The notes below the pieces were generated by a model that searched no databases, had not been told where the DNA came from, and worked only from the letters and a program-made list of their open reading frames with translations. Of a stretch of DNA of 64,000 nt, positions 11,300 through 21,865 are shown one piece after another. Where the stretch lies: positions 30,558,361 to 30,622,360 of the forward strand of contig NC_080171.1 in assembly GCF_950295315.1 (NCBI RefSeq). Direction: 5' to 3'. The stretch is from Erinaceus europaeus. Its lineage: Eukaryota; Chordata; Mammalia; Eulipotyphla; Erinaceidae. Position 1 is the first letter of the stretch; every line of letters begins with the position of its first letter. Position numbers and translations under genes: made by a program.

Positions 11300-11888
11300 A
11301 AAGAAGAAATTTGGTATGAATTGAGAGAAGCATGCAGGAAAGTGAGCCCCATCCTAGAGGTTCCAGGACTGGGGTAAATAGAGGCTCTATAGAGGAAGTG
11401 GGAGGTTCCTGCTGTCTTAGGGTTTAAGAAGACAACAGATAGATATTGCTATAATCACATTATTTGGCAATTGGGTTAACTTTGAAAAATCCCTTTGTTA
11501 GGATTTGCTGTACACAACATCACCATAATTTATGTCCTTTGACATTATTTGTATATAGCTGTGCCACTGGTTGCTTCTGTTCTCCCTGGTCTCAGCTTTT
11601 AAGAGAGTCAACATTATCAAAGACTCAGTCTATGTATTAAAAAGGCTCAGTCTGTGCTTTAAAAAGTTTGACACATTCAATCAATTTTCCCCTCTCATTA
11701 TTAATTAGTGATTTATATGACTACAAATTAATTGGAGTGTACATAAACACCATTCCCACCACCAAAAGACTGTGTCCCATCCACACCCCCACCCCCACCC
11801 TGTGAAACCAAACATCCACCCTCAACCCCAACCCAAGGGTTTTACTTTGGTGCCCTACTCCAAATTTAGTCAAATCCTGCTTTTAGTT
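11300..11888 (-). mobile_element. L1 tail 1, inverted half of a twin-primed copy
   Basis: Reverse complement of the segment at about 24110-24640: gagagaagcatgcaggaaag, ggttaactttgaaaaatccc, tttactttggtgccctactc. It is joined head-on to a plus-strand tail at about 11885. Confidence 0.8.
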
Positions 11889-12535
11889 TTCCTTTCTGAT
11901 ATTCTTGACATCATCTTCCCAGACAATAACTTGGATCCATCTACTATATCAGATTTCAGGCTCAAGGGAAAAAAGAAAAAGAAAAAAAACTAGTATAGCC
12001 ACAGGCCCTTTGGAATATAACTAAAATATGCCTACTAGCTATCTATAAAATGGAGGACTCCCCCCCCCCCCCAGCTCTTCATCTGTACTATTCCAGCCTT
12101 TAGGTCCATGAATGGTCAACAATTTGTTTGGCTTTGTATGTTAACTCTTTGTTCAAGCACCAGGTTCCAGATGCTAACATGATGCCGACCAGACTTCCCT
12201 GGACAGACAACCCCACCAATATGTCCTGGAGCTCCGCTTCCCCAGAGCCCTTCACCACTAGGGAAAGAGAGAGACAGGCTAGGAGTATGGATCGACCTGT
12301 CAACACCCATGTTCAGTGGGGAAGTAATTACAAAACCAGACCTTCCACCTTCTGCATCTCACAATGACCTTGGGTCCATACTCCCAGACGGTTAAAGAAT
12401 AGGAAAGCTATCAGGGGAGGGGAGGGGAAACAAAGTTCTGGTGGTGGGAATTGTGTGGAGTTATAGCCCTCTTATCCTATGGTTTAGTCAATGTTTCCTT
12501 TTTATAAATTAAAAAAAAAAAAGAAAAAAAAGAAA
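11889..12535 (+). mobile_element. L1 tail 1, sense half of a twin-primed copy
   Basis: Runs from catcttcccagacaataact through a C run (12061-12072), aggttccagatgctaacatg and tggtggtgggaattgtgtgg to an A-rich end. It contains the recurrent open frame at 12128-12367 starting MALYVNSLF. Confidence 0.85.
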
Positions 12536-12539
12536 AGAA

Positions 12540-12994
12540 ATTTGACATTGTACCTTTAAATAACAGGGAATCCAAAGGCAGAGAATATTTCAAACTATGG
12601 GATTGTTAAGGGTGTTTCATAGAGTCACTGCAGTTACTCCAACCATCAACTGAATGGTCACCTTATATTCACTGTGGGACTAGCACATTCTACAGTAGCT
12701 GGTTACTGGTAAAGTGTGTTTGACAAGCTTCTCTGCTATGACCCTGAGGAACATTAACTTGCTTAAATAAATTTTCCATCTAACTAAAAAAAAAAAAGCA
12801 TTGCATCTACTATTAACACTTCCTGGAAAAAAATTCTCTTTTTGAGACTTAAATTACAATTATGGTACAAAAATGTTTAAAGTACACTTTTCTTTCATGA
12901 TTCCATTCAGCCAAGGAAAATGACTCAAAGGTTACTACTGCAAAAATAACTGCTAAAGATCAGCCATGTATTCTGGTATGAAGTACACAAATTT
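12540..12994. other. intronic unique sequence
   Basis: AT-rich with a short A run near 12787. Nothing else recognised. Confidence 0.5.
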
Positions 12995-13011
12995 AGAATA
13001 TACTGTTTTAA

Positions 13012-13306
13012 GGGAGTCGGGCTGTAGCATAGCAGGTTAAGTGCAGGTGACGCAAAGCACAAGGACCAGCATAAGGATCCCGGTTCGAACCCCGGCTCCC
13101 CACCTGCAGGGGAGTCGCTTCACAGGCGGTGAAGCAGGTCTGCAGGTGTCTATCTTTTTATCCTCCTCTCTGTCTTCCCCTCCTCTCTCCATTTCTTTCT
13201 GTCCTATACAACAATGACAACAACAATAATAACTACAACAATAAAACAACAAGGGCAACACAAGGGAATAAATAAATAAAATAAATATTTTAAAAAAGGG
13301 GAAAAA
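13012..13306 (+). mobile_element. young type A SINE with 17-bp duplication
   Basis: agaatatactgttttaa at 12995-13011 recurs exactly at 13307-13323. The body is close to the family consensus, with an intact B box (ggttcgaaccc). Confidence 0.95.
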
Positions 13307-13569
13307 AGAATATACTGTTTTAAATAATTTCATTGAAAAACATACTACAAGAAATAGCAGGAGCATTTTCATATGGAAATATGAATAATAAGTCAGCACA
13401 GGCTGGAAAAATATCCTTCTTCATTTGCATTTATGTGATTCAGTTTTTGTATTCAGAACCAGTGTTCAAAGCATCTCTTTATTTCTAATTAAAGCAGAAA
13501 CTTTATATGAACATGTCCTGATATCTTATAGCTAACAGATTTTTTCTAGTGATAGAAAGGACCTTGTAT

Positions 13570-13735
13570 AGGAATGGACCAGTGACAGGGATAGATAGCA
13601 TAATGCTTATGCAAGGAGATTTTCATGCCAGAAGCTCTGAAGTGCCAAATTTAAATGTCCCCTACCACCAGGAGCTAGAGCTCATCAGTGCTCTGGTGAG
13701 AGAGGGAGGGAGGGAGGGATGGAGAAAGAGAGAGA
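13570..13735 (+). mobile_element. type C SINE
   Basis: agatagcataatgcttatgc, ttttcatgccagaagctctg and catcagtgctctggtgagag, then a (gagg)n stretch. Confidence 0.7.
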
Positions 13736-13924
13736 GAAATGGACCACAAGATTCTTCATAGTGTTGAATAAATTTACAGTAATTCGCAGCAGGAAGGGCT
13801 GTTGGAGAAATATTGTGAGGCATTTGACTGTACTGCAAATGGGAATAGCACTTCCCAGCCCCGCCTGTCAGGCTCACTTAATAGCTAAGGGCAAAGGAAA
13901 ATGGAAATGAAATTCTCTCAGAGC

Positions 13925-14078
13925 TCAGAGATACAGTCTGGGAGGTATTGCCATGGATAAACTGTTGGCTCCTATAGAATGAGATCACGAGTTCAAACCC
14001 TGGCATCATAGATGCCAGAGTGAAGTACTTGTTCCTTTCAGCTTTCTCTCCTATCATTTCATTAAAATATAAAAACTC
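13925..14078 (+). mobile_element. type E SINE, diverged
   Basis: gagttcaaaccctggcatca, gatgccagagtgaagtac and a C/T-rich 3' end followed by attaaaatataaaa. Confidence 0.6.
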
Positions 14079-14085
14079 ACTAACA

Positions 14086-14378
14086 GGTGCCGGGCAATGG
14101 CACACCTGGTTGTGCATGCACAGTGCTATGCACAAGGTCACACACTAGAACCTGGGTTCAAACTCCTGCTTCCCACCTTTAGTGGGAAATGTCACAAGGG
14201 GCAAAGCAGGTCAGCAGCTGTCATTCTTTCTCCCTCTCTATTTCCTCCTCCCCTCTCAGTGTCTCTCTTTCCTAACCGGTAAAATGGAATAAATGCCCAA
14301 CAGGAGTAGTGGGTTCATAATGCAGGCACTGAGGCCCCATGATGATACTAGAGGGGAAAAACAAACAAACAAAAAACC
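14086..14378 (+). mobile_element. type A-long SINE, diverged
   Basis: ggcaatggcacacctggttg, cctgggttcaaactcctgc, aggagtagtgggttcataat, (caaa)n tail. Clearly older than the copy at 13012. Confidence 0.7.
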
Positions 14379-14559
14379 TAATAATGACAGATATCTCAAA
14401 GGGAACTACAAAATGCTAAAACTTGCAATTGTTTGATGTTTATCACTAAGTTGGCATTATTTAAGTTACCTTTATTTAAATGAAATACCTGCATCTTTAT
14501 AGTATAATTTCAGTCTAATTTGGAAGTGGTAATGAGTGTAGGTGTGACTGAGGAAGAGA

Positions 14560-14940
14560 AGGGGGGGGTATATGGTAGCATAGCAGATTAAGCCACATGT
14601 CGCCAAAGGCTAAGGACCGACCACACAAGGATCTTGGTTCTAGACCCCAGCTCCCCACCTGCAGGGGGGTGTCGTCTCACAAGCGGTGAAGCAGGTCTGC
14701 AGGTGTCTATCTTTCTCTCCCTCTCTCTGTCTTCCCCTCCTCTCTCCATTTCTCTCTGTCCTATCCAACAACAACAACAGCTGTAACAAGGGCAACAAAA
14801 TGGGAAAAATGGCCTCCTGAAACAGTGGATTCTTAGTACAGGCTCTGAGCCCCAGTAATAACCCTGGAGGCAAAAAAAAAAAAAAAAAGAAAAAGAAAGA
14901 AAGAAAGAAAGAAAGAACGAACGAAAGGAAGAGAAGAAGG
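14560..14940 (+). mobile_element. type A-long SINE with (gaaa)n tail
   Basis: tatggtagcatagcagatta, C/T-rich body, gcctcctgaaacagtggatt, aataaccctggaggc, then an A run and (gaaa)n. Confidence 0.85.
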
Positions 14941-15985
14941 CAGGACCATAAAAAAAAATGGTCATATATATCCCAGTCATAACACACAAGGGTGGGTGCA
15001 TTATCAGGATGCCATTAAGACAACATGGCCAACAGTTAAAAATAAAAACAATAGGACTCGATTGGGGCAAGGACAAAGCAGATATCCATTAAAAGACCCT
15101 TAGTAAAACGAGAGAAAGAGGTGATTTCTTCCCCCCCCCCCCCTCAGTGGTTGCTAAACCAGTGTGGACACAACAGCCACAGGGTCTTGGGAGTTGGCCA
15201 AGAGGCCAGGTGACTCAACATGAAATTTCTTGTCCCTTTAGCCAATCTCTCTCAGCAGTGCAAAGATTTATACTAGACTACAACTACCCTCTTATTAATC
15301 AGAAAAAGACATACATTTACAAGATTTTTTTTAGTGTTGCATAGCAAAGAATGCTGCAGGAAGTTGGCAAGTGAACAAAGTCTGGTTCTATCATTATGAA
15401 GCCAACGTGTCTAGTGAAGACAGAAAATTGTCAGAAGGGTTAAGCACTGTCTTCCACATTCCAACAAACATATCTTTCCTTTTGTTACATTTCTCGTTAA
15501 AAGTAGCATCTTTATTTTCCTTAACTAAAAATTAAATAATGGATTTTTTATAAACAAAAAATAGGCAGTCTATGGCTAATACTTCGGTTGCTTATGGATA
15601 AGGACTAGGAGTTAGGCGGCTTTTCCAGTGTCCCAGACACAAATATGTTTATTTATTTATGAACTGGTAAAACTCGCTGACTGATTAAAATTTCAATTAG
15701 GGAGTAATGCATACTTATTATTGTAAAAAATCCTAACCAGAACACTTGACTTATCTAGCCTGTGTTCACACTAGACACTGAGATAGGTGATTATATCACA
15801 TGGTGCCCTTTTAAGTTCTGAATGTGCAAATGCTAAGGAATAGGGTGAGATAAGGGTAAAAGGAGAGGCTGTAACCCAGACACAGGGAAAAACATTAGTA
15901 AGGGCAGATTTGCACTGCCGAGCAAGAGACAGACATCTGACAGCAAGACAAGCTTTAGGGCATATACTGAACTGCATTTCCATTC
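14941..15985. other. intronic stretch, no repeat recognised
   Basis: Contains a C homopolymer at about 15130-15143. No coding signal or repeat family identified. Confidence 0.5.
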
Positions 15986-16330
15986 TTTCTTCCTCCCTCC
16001 CTCCCTCCCTTCCTTCCTTCCTTCCTTCCTTTCCTTCTTTCTTTTTTTTAATTGTTGTTGTGGTTATTATTGTTGTTGTTATTGATATCGTCATTGTTGG
16101 ATGGGACAGAGAGAAATGGAGAGAGGAGGGGAAGACAGAGGAGGGAGAGAAAGATAGACACCTGCAGACCTACTTCACTGCCTGTGAAGCCACTCCCCTG
16201 CAGGTAGGGAATTGGGGGCTTGAACCGGGATCCTTACGCCAGTCCTTGTGCTTTGCGCCACCGTCCGACCCCTTCTTTCCTTCTTTCTTTCCTTTCTTTT
16301 TTCCTTCCTCCCTTCCTTTCTTCTATCCTC
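15986..16330 (-). mobile_element. type A SINE inside a (TTCC)n microsatellite
   Basis: A tccctccctcc/ttccttcc tract (15989-16045) precedes and a ttctttccttcc tract (16273-16328) follows a reversed type A SINE (gttggatgggacagagagaa ... gtgctttgcgccaccgtccg). The SINE probably inserted into an existing pyrimidine repeat. Confidence 0.85.
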
Positions 16331-16639
16331 AATCATTTTTATACAATATTTTATTTGTTTTTACTTTTTTCATTTTATTGGAGGGAGTTTAATAGTTTAT
16401 AGTATAGTTCTTGACATATGGATATAATCTCTCATGTCCCCTTGACAGATTTCTGCAAAAACACTCTCAACCCCAATGAACTGCATTTTGTATCTGACCA
16501 GGACAATTTTATCATTCTGAGATCCTTGCCTCTACTTTGTATGGTGTGAGTACCAACCAAATATTCATATGGCAAATAAAGTGCACGTATTTTTGGATGA
16601 GAAGATGGATATCTGGATAAATGAAACACAACAAAGGAG
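16331..16639. other. intronic stretch, possible old L1 tail on the minus strand
   Basis: The reverse complement of 16370-16410 reads actataaactattaaactcc then ctccaataaaatg, similar to L1 tail 2. Similarity beyond that is not clear. Confidence 0.3.
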
Positions 16640-16790
16640 CAGCTCTGGAGGCAGCACAGTGGTCAGACTCTGAATTTACAAGCATGAGGTCCTGAGGCAG
16701 AGCCCAGACATCCATGTAGCAGAGTGATGCTCTGGTGCTTTCTCCCTCTCATAAAAAGGTAAAACTTTTAAAAATAGCAAAGAAATAAAC
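16640..16790 (+). mobile_element. type E SINE
   Basis: ggcagcacagtggtcagact, acaagcatgaggtcctgagg, agagtgatgctctggtgctt. Confidence 0.65.
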
Positions 16791-17028
16791 AGACTGCTTT
16801 TCTTTACCTCTGCACTTTAAAGTCATTCATTGGAATTAATATTAATTGCAAAGAATATGCAGCAAAGTTGTTCCCAGCTGATTTTTCCACAGTGCAAACA
16901 AACACCGTCCAACTCACTGGAGACATCGATAGCATGCTCTGTGAAATCTGCGTGGTGGTAATCTTCCCACAGCAAGGCAAGTAGAATAATTAATAGGAAT
17001 AGAAGTCATTGATTTAAAAGTAAATTAC

Positions 17029-17183
17029 CACAGTGGGGTATCTGCAGGCTCATCAGGGGAATATTCTTGCTGTTTTCATTTAGGCAGTATAAATCCTGAG
17101 TTTCTGGGTTGGCTTTAGTTTCCTGAAGAGTCTTGATCCACATAATTTCACAGGAGCATGTAAATGGGTTGCCTGCCACGATC
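17029..17183 (-). CDS. NTRK2: NTRK2 exon encoding the LRRCT module
   Basis: This exon encodes the C-terminal cap of the leucine-rich-repeat block in the extracellular part of TrkB, the plasma-membrane receptor kinase for BDNF and NT-4. Read on the minus strand it is 155 bp, entering in phase 2 and leaving in phase 1. The acceptor is ...catgtag|gatcgtgg and the donor cactgtg|gtaattt. The translation starts [20 protein letters not shown], continues with [14 protein letters not shown] and ends SLQIPHC(G). All four LRRCT cysteines (C-x-C, YC, HC; human 152, 154, 176, 194) and the length are kept. Compared with the human protein as I remember it, the changes include Asp155Glu, Ser180Asn and Asn193His. 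Ser180Asn removes the Asn178 sequon. TrkA and TrkC fit worse. The exon is open and correctly spliced, so it looks functional. Confidence 0.97.
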
Positions 17184-17832
17184 CTACATGGAGCAAATTA
17201 GAACCTGGTCACATTAATTTTTCAGCTTGAGCTTCATTTGTATTTGCAAAACACTACAACATGAGTTCCTTGTAGTCAGTAATCTCTGCAAGTGATACCT
17301 ACCTTTATAACATAGCCGTGTGTATTATTTATTCAATTAGTTAAGCGTACCGAGGCTCTGCTGTATGTAAACACTACTATAAGACTACAGGATGGAAAGG
17401 GTTGGACGTCTATACAGTAAATGATAAAACTGGAATAGAAAATAGCCATAATATAGAATAGAAAGGGATGTCTCATCCAACAGAGAACTATATGGGGCAG
17501 TAAAACTTATCTGAGTTATTTTTATTAAGTACAATATAATAAAAAGATCTTGAGTGAAGATGCCAACAGTTTTCAGGAATGCTAGCATACTTATTTCAAA
17601 CCAGGCTAAAGAGCCAAGTGTTATCACTTAACCAGCTCAAACTTCAATTAAAAATGCAAAGCGATTTCATCTTAATTTAAAATGAGACAGTGAGTACAAC
17701 ACGAAATGGAAAGCCAATAGGTTGGTGCACTCAGCTTTCTGCCTTATGCAAGTACATTTCAGTTTGATTGATGCAAGAAAGTTGGAGTGACTGAGGCAGA
17801 GAGAACCTGGAGTGAAGTTCTAGAACCTTTTG

Positions 17833-17836
<4 letters not shown>

Positions 17837-17884
<48 letters not shown>
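17837..17884. repeat. (CA)24 microsatellite
   Basis: Uninterrupted CA dinucleotides, about 650 bp from the LRRCT exon. Confidence 0.95.
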
Positions 17885-17886
<2 letters not shown>

Positions 17887-18481
17887 AAACTGCCTAATCT
17901 ACAGGTCTAGTTTCTCAGACCAGGGTGAGAGGGTCTACAAAGAGAAAGCCACCACTCGCAGCCACACTGCTTGAATTCTTGTGGCCTCCATTGGTGAAAT
18001 AGGAAGTAGTCAAGAGGAAAATATAAACCGCAAGGAAAGAAAAAAATCTTTAAATGCTTATTTATAATACTCAGTGGCCTATTTAAGATGAATTCCATTT
18101 ATGGTAATGAGCCTTTAAATGAGGTCATTTAAAATCGTTACCTAGGCTCTGCCTGGCATTAACCACAATACTTCAGATTTCCGTGAGGACAGCATCTGGG
18201 CTTTGCAGCATCACTTACTCCTGTGGTTTTCTGTTTGGATTCTAAGAAATCTCTAAGATCCCTGGAGACTTTTTAGAGAGTTTCTTTGGGGAAAATGTGG
18301 TCATGGCAGACTCCTTTAATTTGTGTCTGCTTAATCACCTCCAAGTATCCCTTCAACACCAAAATATGACTCAATGCTACTGGACACAGAAGATAATGCA
18401 AAAGAAAGACTCGGTGTTTAAATCCCACTAATCCAAGAAGCCTGCTGGGGTTCTGAGTATAAGAAAAACTAAAGTTTTCCA

Positions 18482-18645
18482 GGGCAGGAAGAAAGTACAA
18501 TGGTTATGCAAAAGATGTTAATGCCTGAGGCTCTGAAGTTCCACTTTCCAGGACCTGCCCTACCACCATAAACCAGAGTTAAGCAGTACACTGTTGAAGT
18601 GGGGGGGAGCGGGGGGTGGGAGGGGAGAAAGAGAGAGAGAGAGAG
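18482..18645 (+). mobile_element. type C SINE
   Basis: gaaagtacaatggttatgca, gcctgaggctctgaagttcc, aaccagagttaagcagtac, then G-rich and GA-rich sequence. Confidence 0.75.
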
Positions 18646-18647
18646 CA

Positions 18648-18966
18648 GGTTGGTGACACCTCTGGTTAAGCACACATATCACCAGGTACAAAGGCCTGAG
18701 CTCAAGCCTGGTTCCCCACCTGCAGGGTAGTGAAACAGGTCTGCAAGTATCTTTCTCTATATCTCTATCTTCTCTCTGCTCTCAATTTCTCTCTGTCCCA
18801 TCAAAAAATAGAAGAAAAAGAAAAAAGATGGCTGATAGGATTAGATTTATACTACTGGCAGCAAGTCCAAGCAATAACCCTGGTGGCAATAAGAGAAAAG
18901 AAAAGAAAGGAAAAGAAAAGAAGATAAAAGAAAAGAAAAGAGAAAAAAAGAGAAAAGAAAAGAAAA
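18648..18966 (+). mobile_element. type A-long SINE with (gaaaa)n tail
   Basis: ggtgacacctctggttaagc, ggctgataggattagattta, aataaccctggtggcaataa, then about 70 bp of (gaaaa)n. Confidence 0.8.
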
Positions 18967-19175
18967 AGGGGGGGTGTGTAGTAGCTCAGCGGGTTAAGTG
19001 CACCTGGTGCAAAGCGCAAGGGCTGGCATAATCCTGGTTTGAGCCCCCGGCTCGGCTCCCTACTTGGGGACTAAATAGATCCTATGTGACATGTTGCCAT
19101 TTTCACACAAAGTCCTCCTCTATGTCTCTTTTTCTTTTCTTCAGAAAATAAATCATTTATGTAAAAACAACAATA
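18967..19175 (+). mobile_element. type A SINE, diverged, in the tail of the previous SINE
   Basis: gtagtagctcagcgggttaa, gtgcaaagcgcaagggctgg, tcctggtttgagccccc. Its 3' half is degraded. Confidence 0.75.
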
Positions 19176-19398
19176 AAGTTCTTCATTAATAAGAAATTAT
19201 CGACATAAAAACACTATTTTCATAGCTAAATCATGTCTTTACAATGGAACAAAAGAATGAGTGGCCAAAATATAAGAAATCTTCTTTTTTATATCAATTT
19301 TGATATAAAAAGAGATCAGCAGAATTATTTTCTTTTAAATTCTGAATCATGCTTCCCTTTGTAATTTTTCCCAAAATGCAACACAAAATCATTACTTA

Positions 19399-19494
<96 letters not shown>

Positions 19495-19604
19495 TTAATT
19501 TAAAATGTTACAGTGCAGGAATAAAGAATTCAAAAGAGAATTTATTTATCAAAATATAATTTTGACTACTCTACATGCCTTATTTAGATCAATAATCCTT
19601 TTTT

Positions 19605-20530
19605 GAAACCTCCTGCACTGCAGATGGGAATGTAAATTGATCCAACCCCTGTGGAGAGCAGTCTCTCAGAAGGCTAGAAATGGACCTACCCTATGACTCT
19701 GCAATTCTTCTCCTGGGGATATATCCTAAGGGATCAAACACACCCATCCAAAAAGATCTGTGTGTACCTTTGTTTATAGTAGCACAATTTGTAGTAGTCA
19801 AAACCTGGAAGAAACCCAGATGTCAAACAACAGATGAGTGGCTGAGAAAGTTGTGGTATTTCTACACAATGTAATACTACCCAGCTATTAAAAATGGTGA
19901 TTTCACTTTCTTCACCCCATCTTGGATGGAGCTTGAAGGAATCATGTTAAGTGAGATAAGTCAGAAAGAGAAGGATAATATGAGATGATCTCACTTAGAC
20001 AGAAGTTGAAAAATACTACCATGAGGCCAACCAGCTTTCTCTGGGCAGATGACCTCACCAATGTGTCCTGGAACCCCATCTCCCCAAAGCCCTACCCAAC
20101 TAGGGGAAGGTAGAGACAGGCTGGGGGTATGAATGCCCAGGTCCAGTGGAGAAGCAATTATAGAAGTCAAACCTCCCACTTTCTGCATCCCATAGAGATC
20201 TTTGGTCCATACTCCCAGAGGGGAAAAAATAGGGAAGCTTCCAATGGAGGGGATGGGATATGGCACTTTGCTGGTGGGAACTGTATGAATTGTACCCTTC
20301 TTTTTTTAAAAAAGATTTTATTTATTTATTAATGAGAAAGATAGGAGGAGAAAAAAAGAACCAGACATCACTCTGGCACATGTGCTGCCAGGGATCGAAC
20401 TTGGGATCTCATGCTTGAGAGTCCAAAGCTTTACCACTGCACCACCTCTCGGACCACGAATTGTACCCTTCTTATCCCACAATCTTGTTGACCATTATTA
20501 AATCATTAATGTATATTTTTTAAGTTGAAA
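19605..20530 (+). mobile_element. L1 ORF2 3' end joined to tail 1
   Basis: The ORF2 C-terminus is readable as MDLPYDSAILLLGIYPKGSN and TTDEWLRKLWYFYT. It is followed by agatgatctcacttagacag, then directly by tail 1 (cctcaccaatgtgtcctgga ... aggggatgggatatggc) and gaccattattaaatcatt. This copy shows that tail 1 belongs to L1. A type E SINE interrupts it at 20303-20457. Confidence 0.9.
20303..20457 (-). mobile_element. type E SINE with 16-bp duplication
   Basis: gaattgtacccttctt occurs at 20287-20302 and 20458-20473. Between them is a reversed type E SINE (tttatttatttattaatgag ... ccactgcaccacctctcgga). Confidence 0.9.
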
Positions 20531-20537
20531 AAATAAT

Positions 20538-20812
20538 CTTTTTTTTTTGCCTCCAGGGTTATTGCTGGGGCTCAGTGCTTGCACTATGAACACTATGAAT
20601 CCACTGCTCCTGGGTCCTTTTTGTTTTTTTTTATTAAGACAGTGGGAAATTGAGAGAGATGGGGAAGAGAGAGAGATAGAAAGACAGACACCTGCATACC
20701 TTCGTCTCCACTTGTGAAGCAACCCCCAGCAAGTGGGAAGCCAGGGTTGGAACCAGAATCCTTATACTTGGTACTATGTGCACTTAACCAGGTGCACAAC
20801 TGCCCAGCCCCC
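20538..20812 (-). mobile_element. type A-long SINE
   Basis: Reversed: gcctccagggttattgctgg, tgaatccactgctcctgggt, gagatggggaagagagagag, ggtgcacaactgcccagccc. Confidence 0.85.
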
Positions 20813-20825
20813 TCAATAATCCATT

Positions 20826-20988
20826 TTTAAAGATTTATTTATTTATTAATTCATGAGAGAAAGAGAAAGAGAGAGCAGAAGAAAGTGAGAATCAGAGTAA
20901 AACTGGCACGTGTGATAACAGAGATTGAACTAGGACCTCATGCTTCAAAGTCCAATGCATTATCCACTGTGCAAGCTCCCAGGCCGCA
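20826..20988 (-). mobile_element. type E SINE
   Basis: Reversed: aaagatttatttatttatta, gattgaactaggacctcatg, gcattatccactgtgcaagc. Confidence 0.8.
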
Positions 20989-21029
20989 GTGATCTCTCAC
21001 TTGAAGTAATTTTTCTCTTTCACCAGCTT

Positions 21030-21312
21030 AGATTTTTTTTTCCTCCAGGGTTATGTGGGGATTGGTGCCTGCCCTAAGAATCTACTATGACCTTTTTTCT
21101 TTTTCAATTTTTTTTTTTTTTTTTGGATAGGACAGAGAGAAATTGAGAGGGGAGGGGAAAAAAAACAAAAGGAGAAGACAGAGACACACCTGAAGACCTG
21201 CTTCACTGGTTGTGGAGTGACCCCACCCCCCACCCCTGAAGGTAGAGTGTCAGCTCGGCTACGTGCTTCGGACTATGTGCTCTTAACCTGGTTCATTATC
21301 ACCCAGCCCCCA
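21030..21312 (-). mobile_element. type A-long SINE, diverged
   Basis: Reversed: cctccagggttatgtgggga, ggataggacagagagaaatt, cctgcttcactggttgtgga, ttatcacccagccccc. Confidence 0.8.
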
Positions 21313-21865
21313 ACAGCTTAGTTTTTAACTCTCATGTAATTCTTGCCTATGGAGCTGGAGTCATGACTTTCATAGAGTCAATTTTCACACGAAAGATTGA
21401 TTTTGATAAACTGATTCAGAGTCAAGTCACACAGCTCCTAGAAGTTGCTGACCTTTTAGACAATTACTAGAGGGATTAAGTTACATTTAAATTTATAAAC
21501 TTTCTAGGGGAAAATAATGCTTAAAATCAAAGAGCAAGAATATATCAAAATCACATGACACACAAAATTCTAAAGATTAACTGGACTTTACAATTCCTTA
21601 CAGGAAACAGTATATGTATTGACAGATACACATCATTCCATGATGAGGACCACAGCAATTCAGATAAAAAGAAAATACAGCAAACTCTACCTTGAACTAT
21701 TCCAGCAGCATGTCATTTTAGAATCTGGACTAATGAGACAACTAAAATATGTCTTATTCATGATTAAATATATAATGTTAAATGTATTTATATATTTTAA
21801 ATATATAGTTTTTAAACATTTTTACTGAAGCAATATCACATTTTTACATTACATAAGTTTCAGGC
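21313..21865. other. intronic unique sequence
   Basis: No recognised repeat. The open frame at 21619-21828 (+) has no recognisable domain. Confidence 0.5.

Larger units (their letters stand above)
1..17028 (-). other. NTRK2: NTRK2 intron downstream of the LRRCT exon (partial)
   Basis: This is the intron that follows the LRRCT exon in transcription order. I looked for the next expected exon, the first Ig-like C2 domain with its conserved cysteines and Asn-Leu-Thr sequons, and found nothing matching. The intron therefore runs past position 1. Its content is repeats, listed separately, plus unique AT-rich sequence. Confidence 0.75.

Noticed and set aside
13037..13399. Open frame of 120 codons (-), with look-alikes at 332-604, 14588-15076, 31764-32093 and 63188-63610
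   Set aside because: All are antisense translations of type A SINEs (shared phrases such as GQREMERGGEDREEE and TCRPASP). They recur because the SINE recurs.
1..17028. Search for the Ig-domain exon of NTRK2
   Set aside because: Read on the minus strand for the NLTVEEGKS-type start and the following cysteines; nothing matched. The exon is taken to lie outside the window.
17305..17400. Possible old MIR or L2 remnant (ttatttattcaatt, gtaaacactactataag)
   Set aside because: Too diverged to assign by eye.
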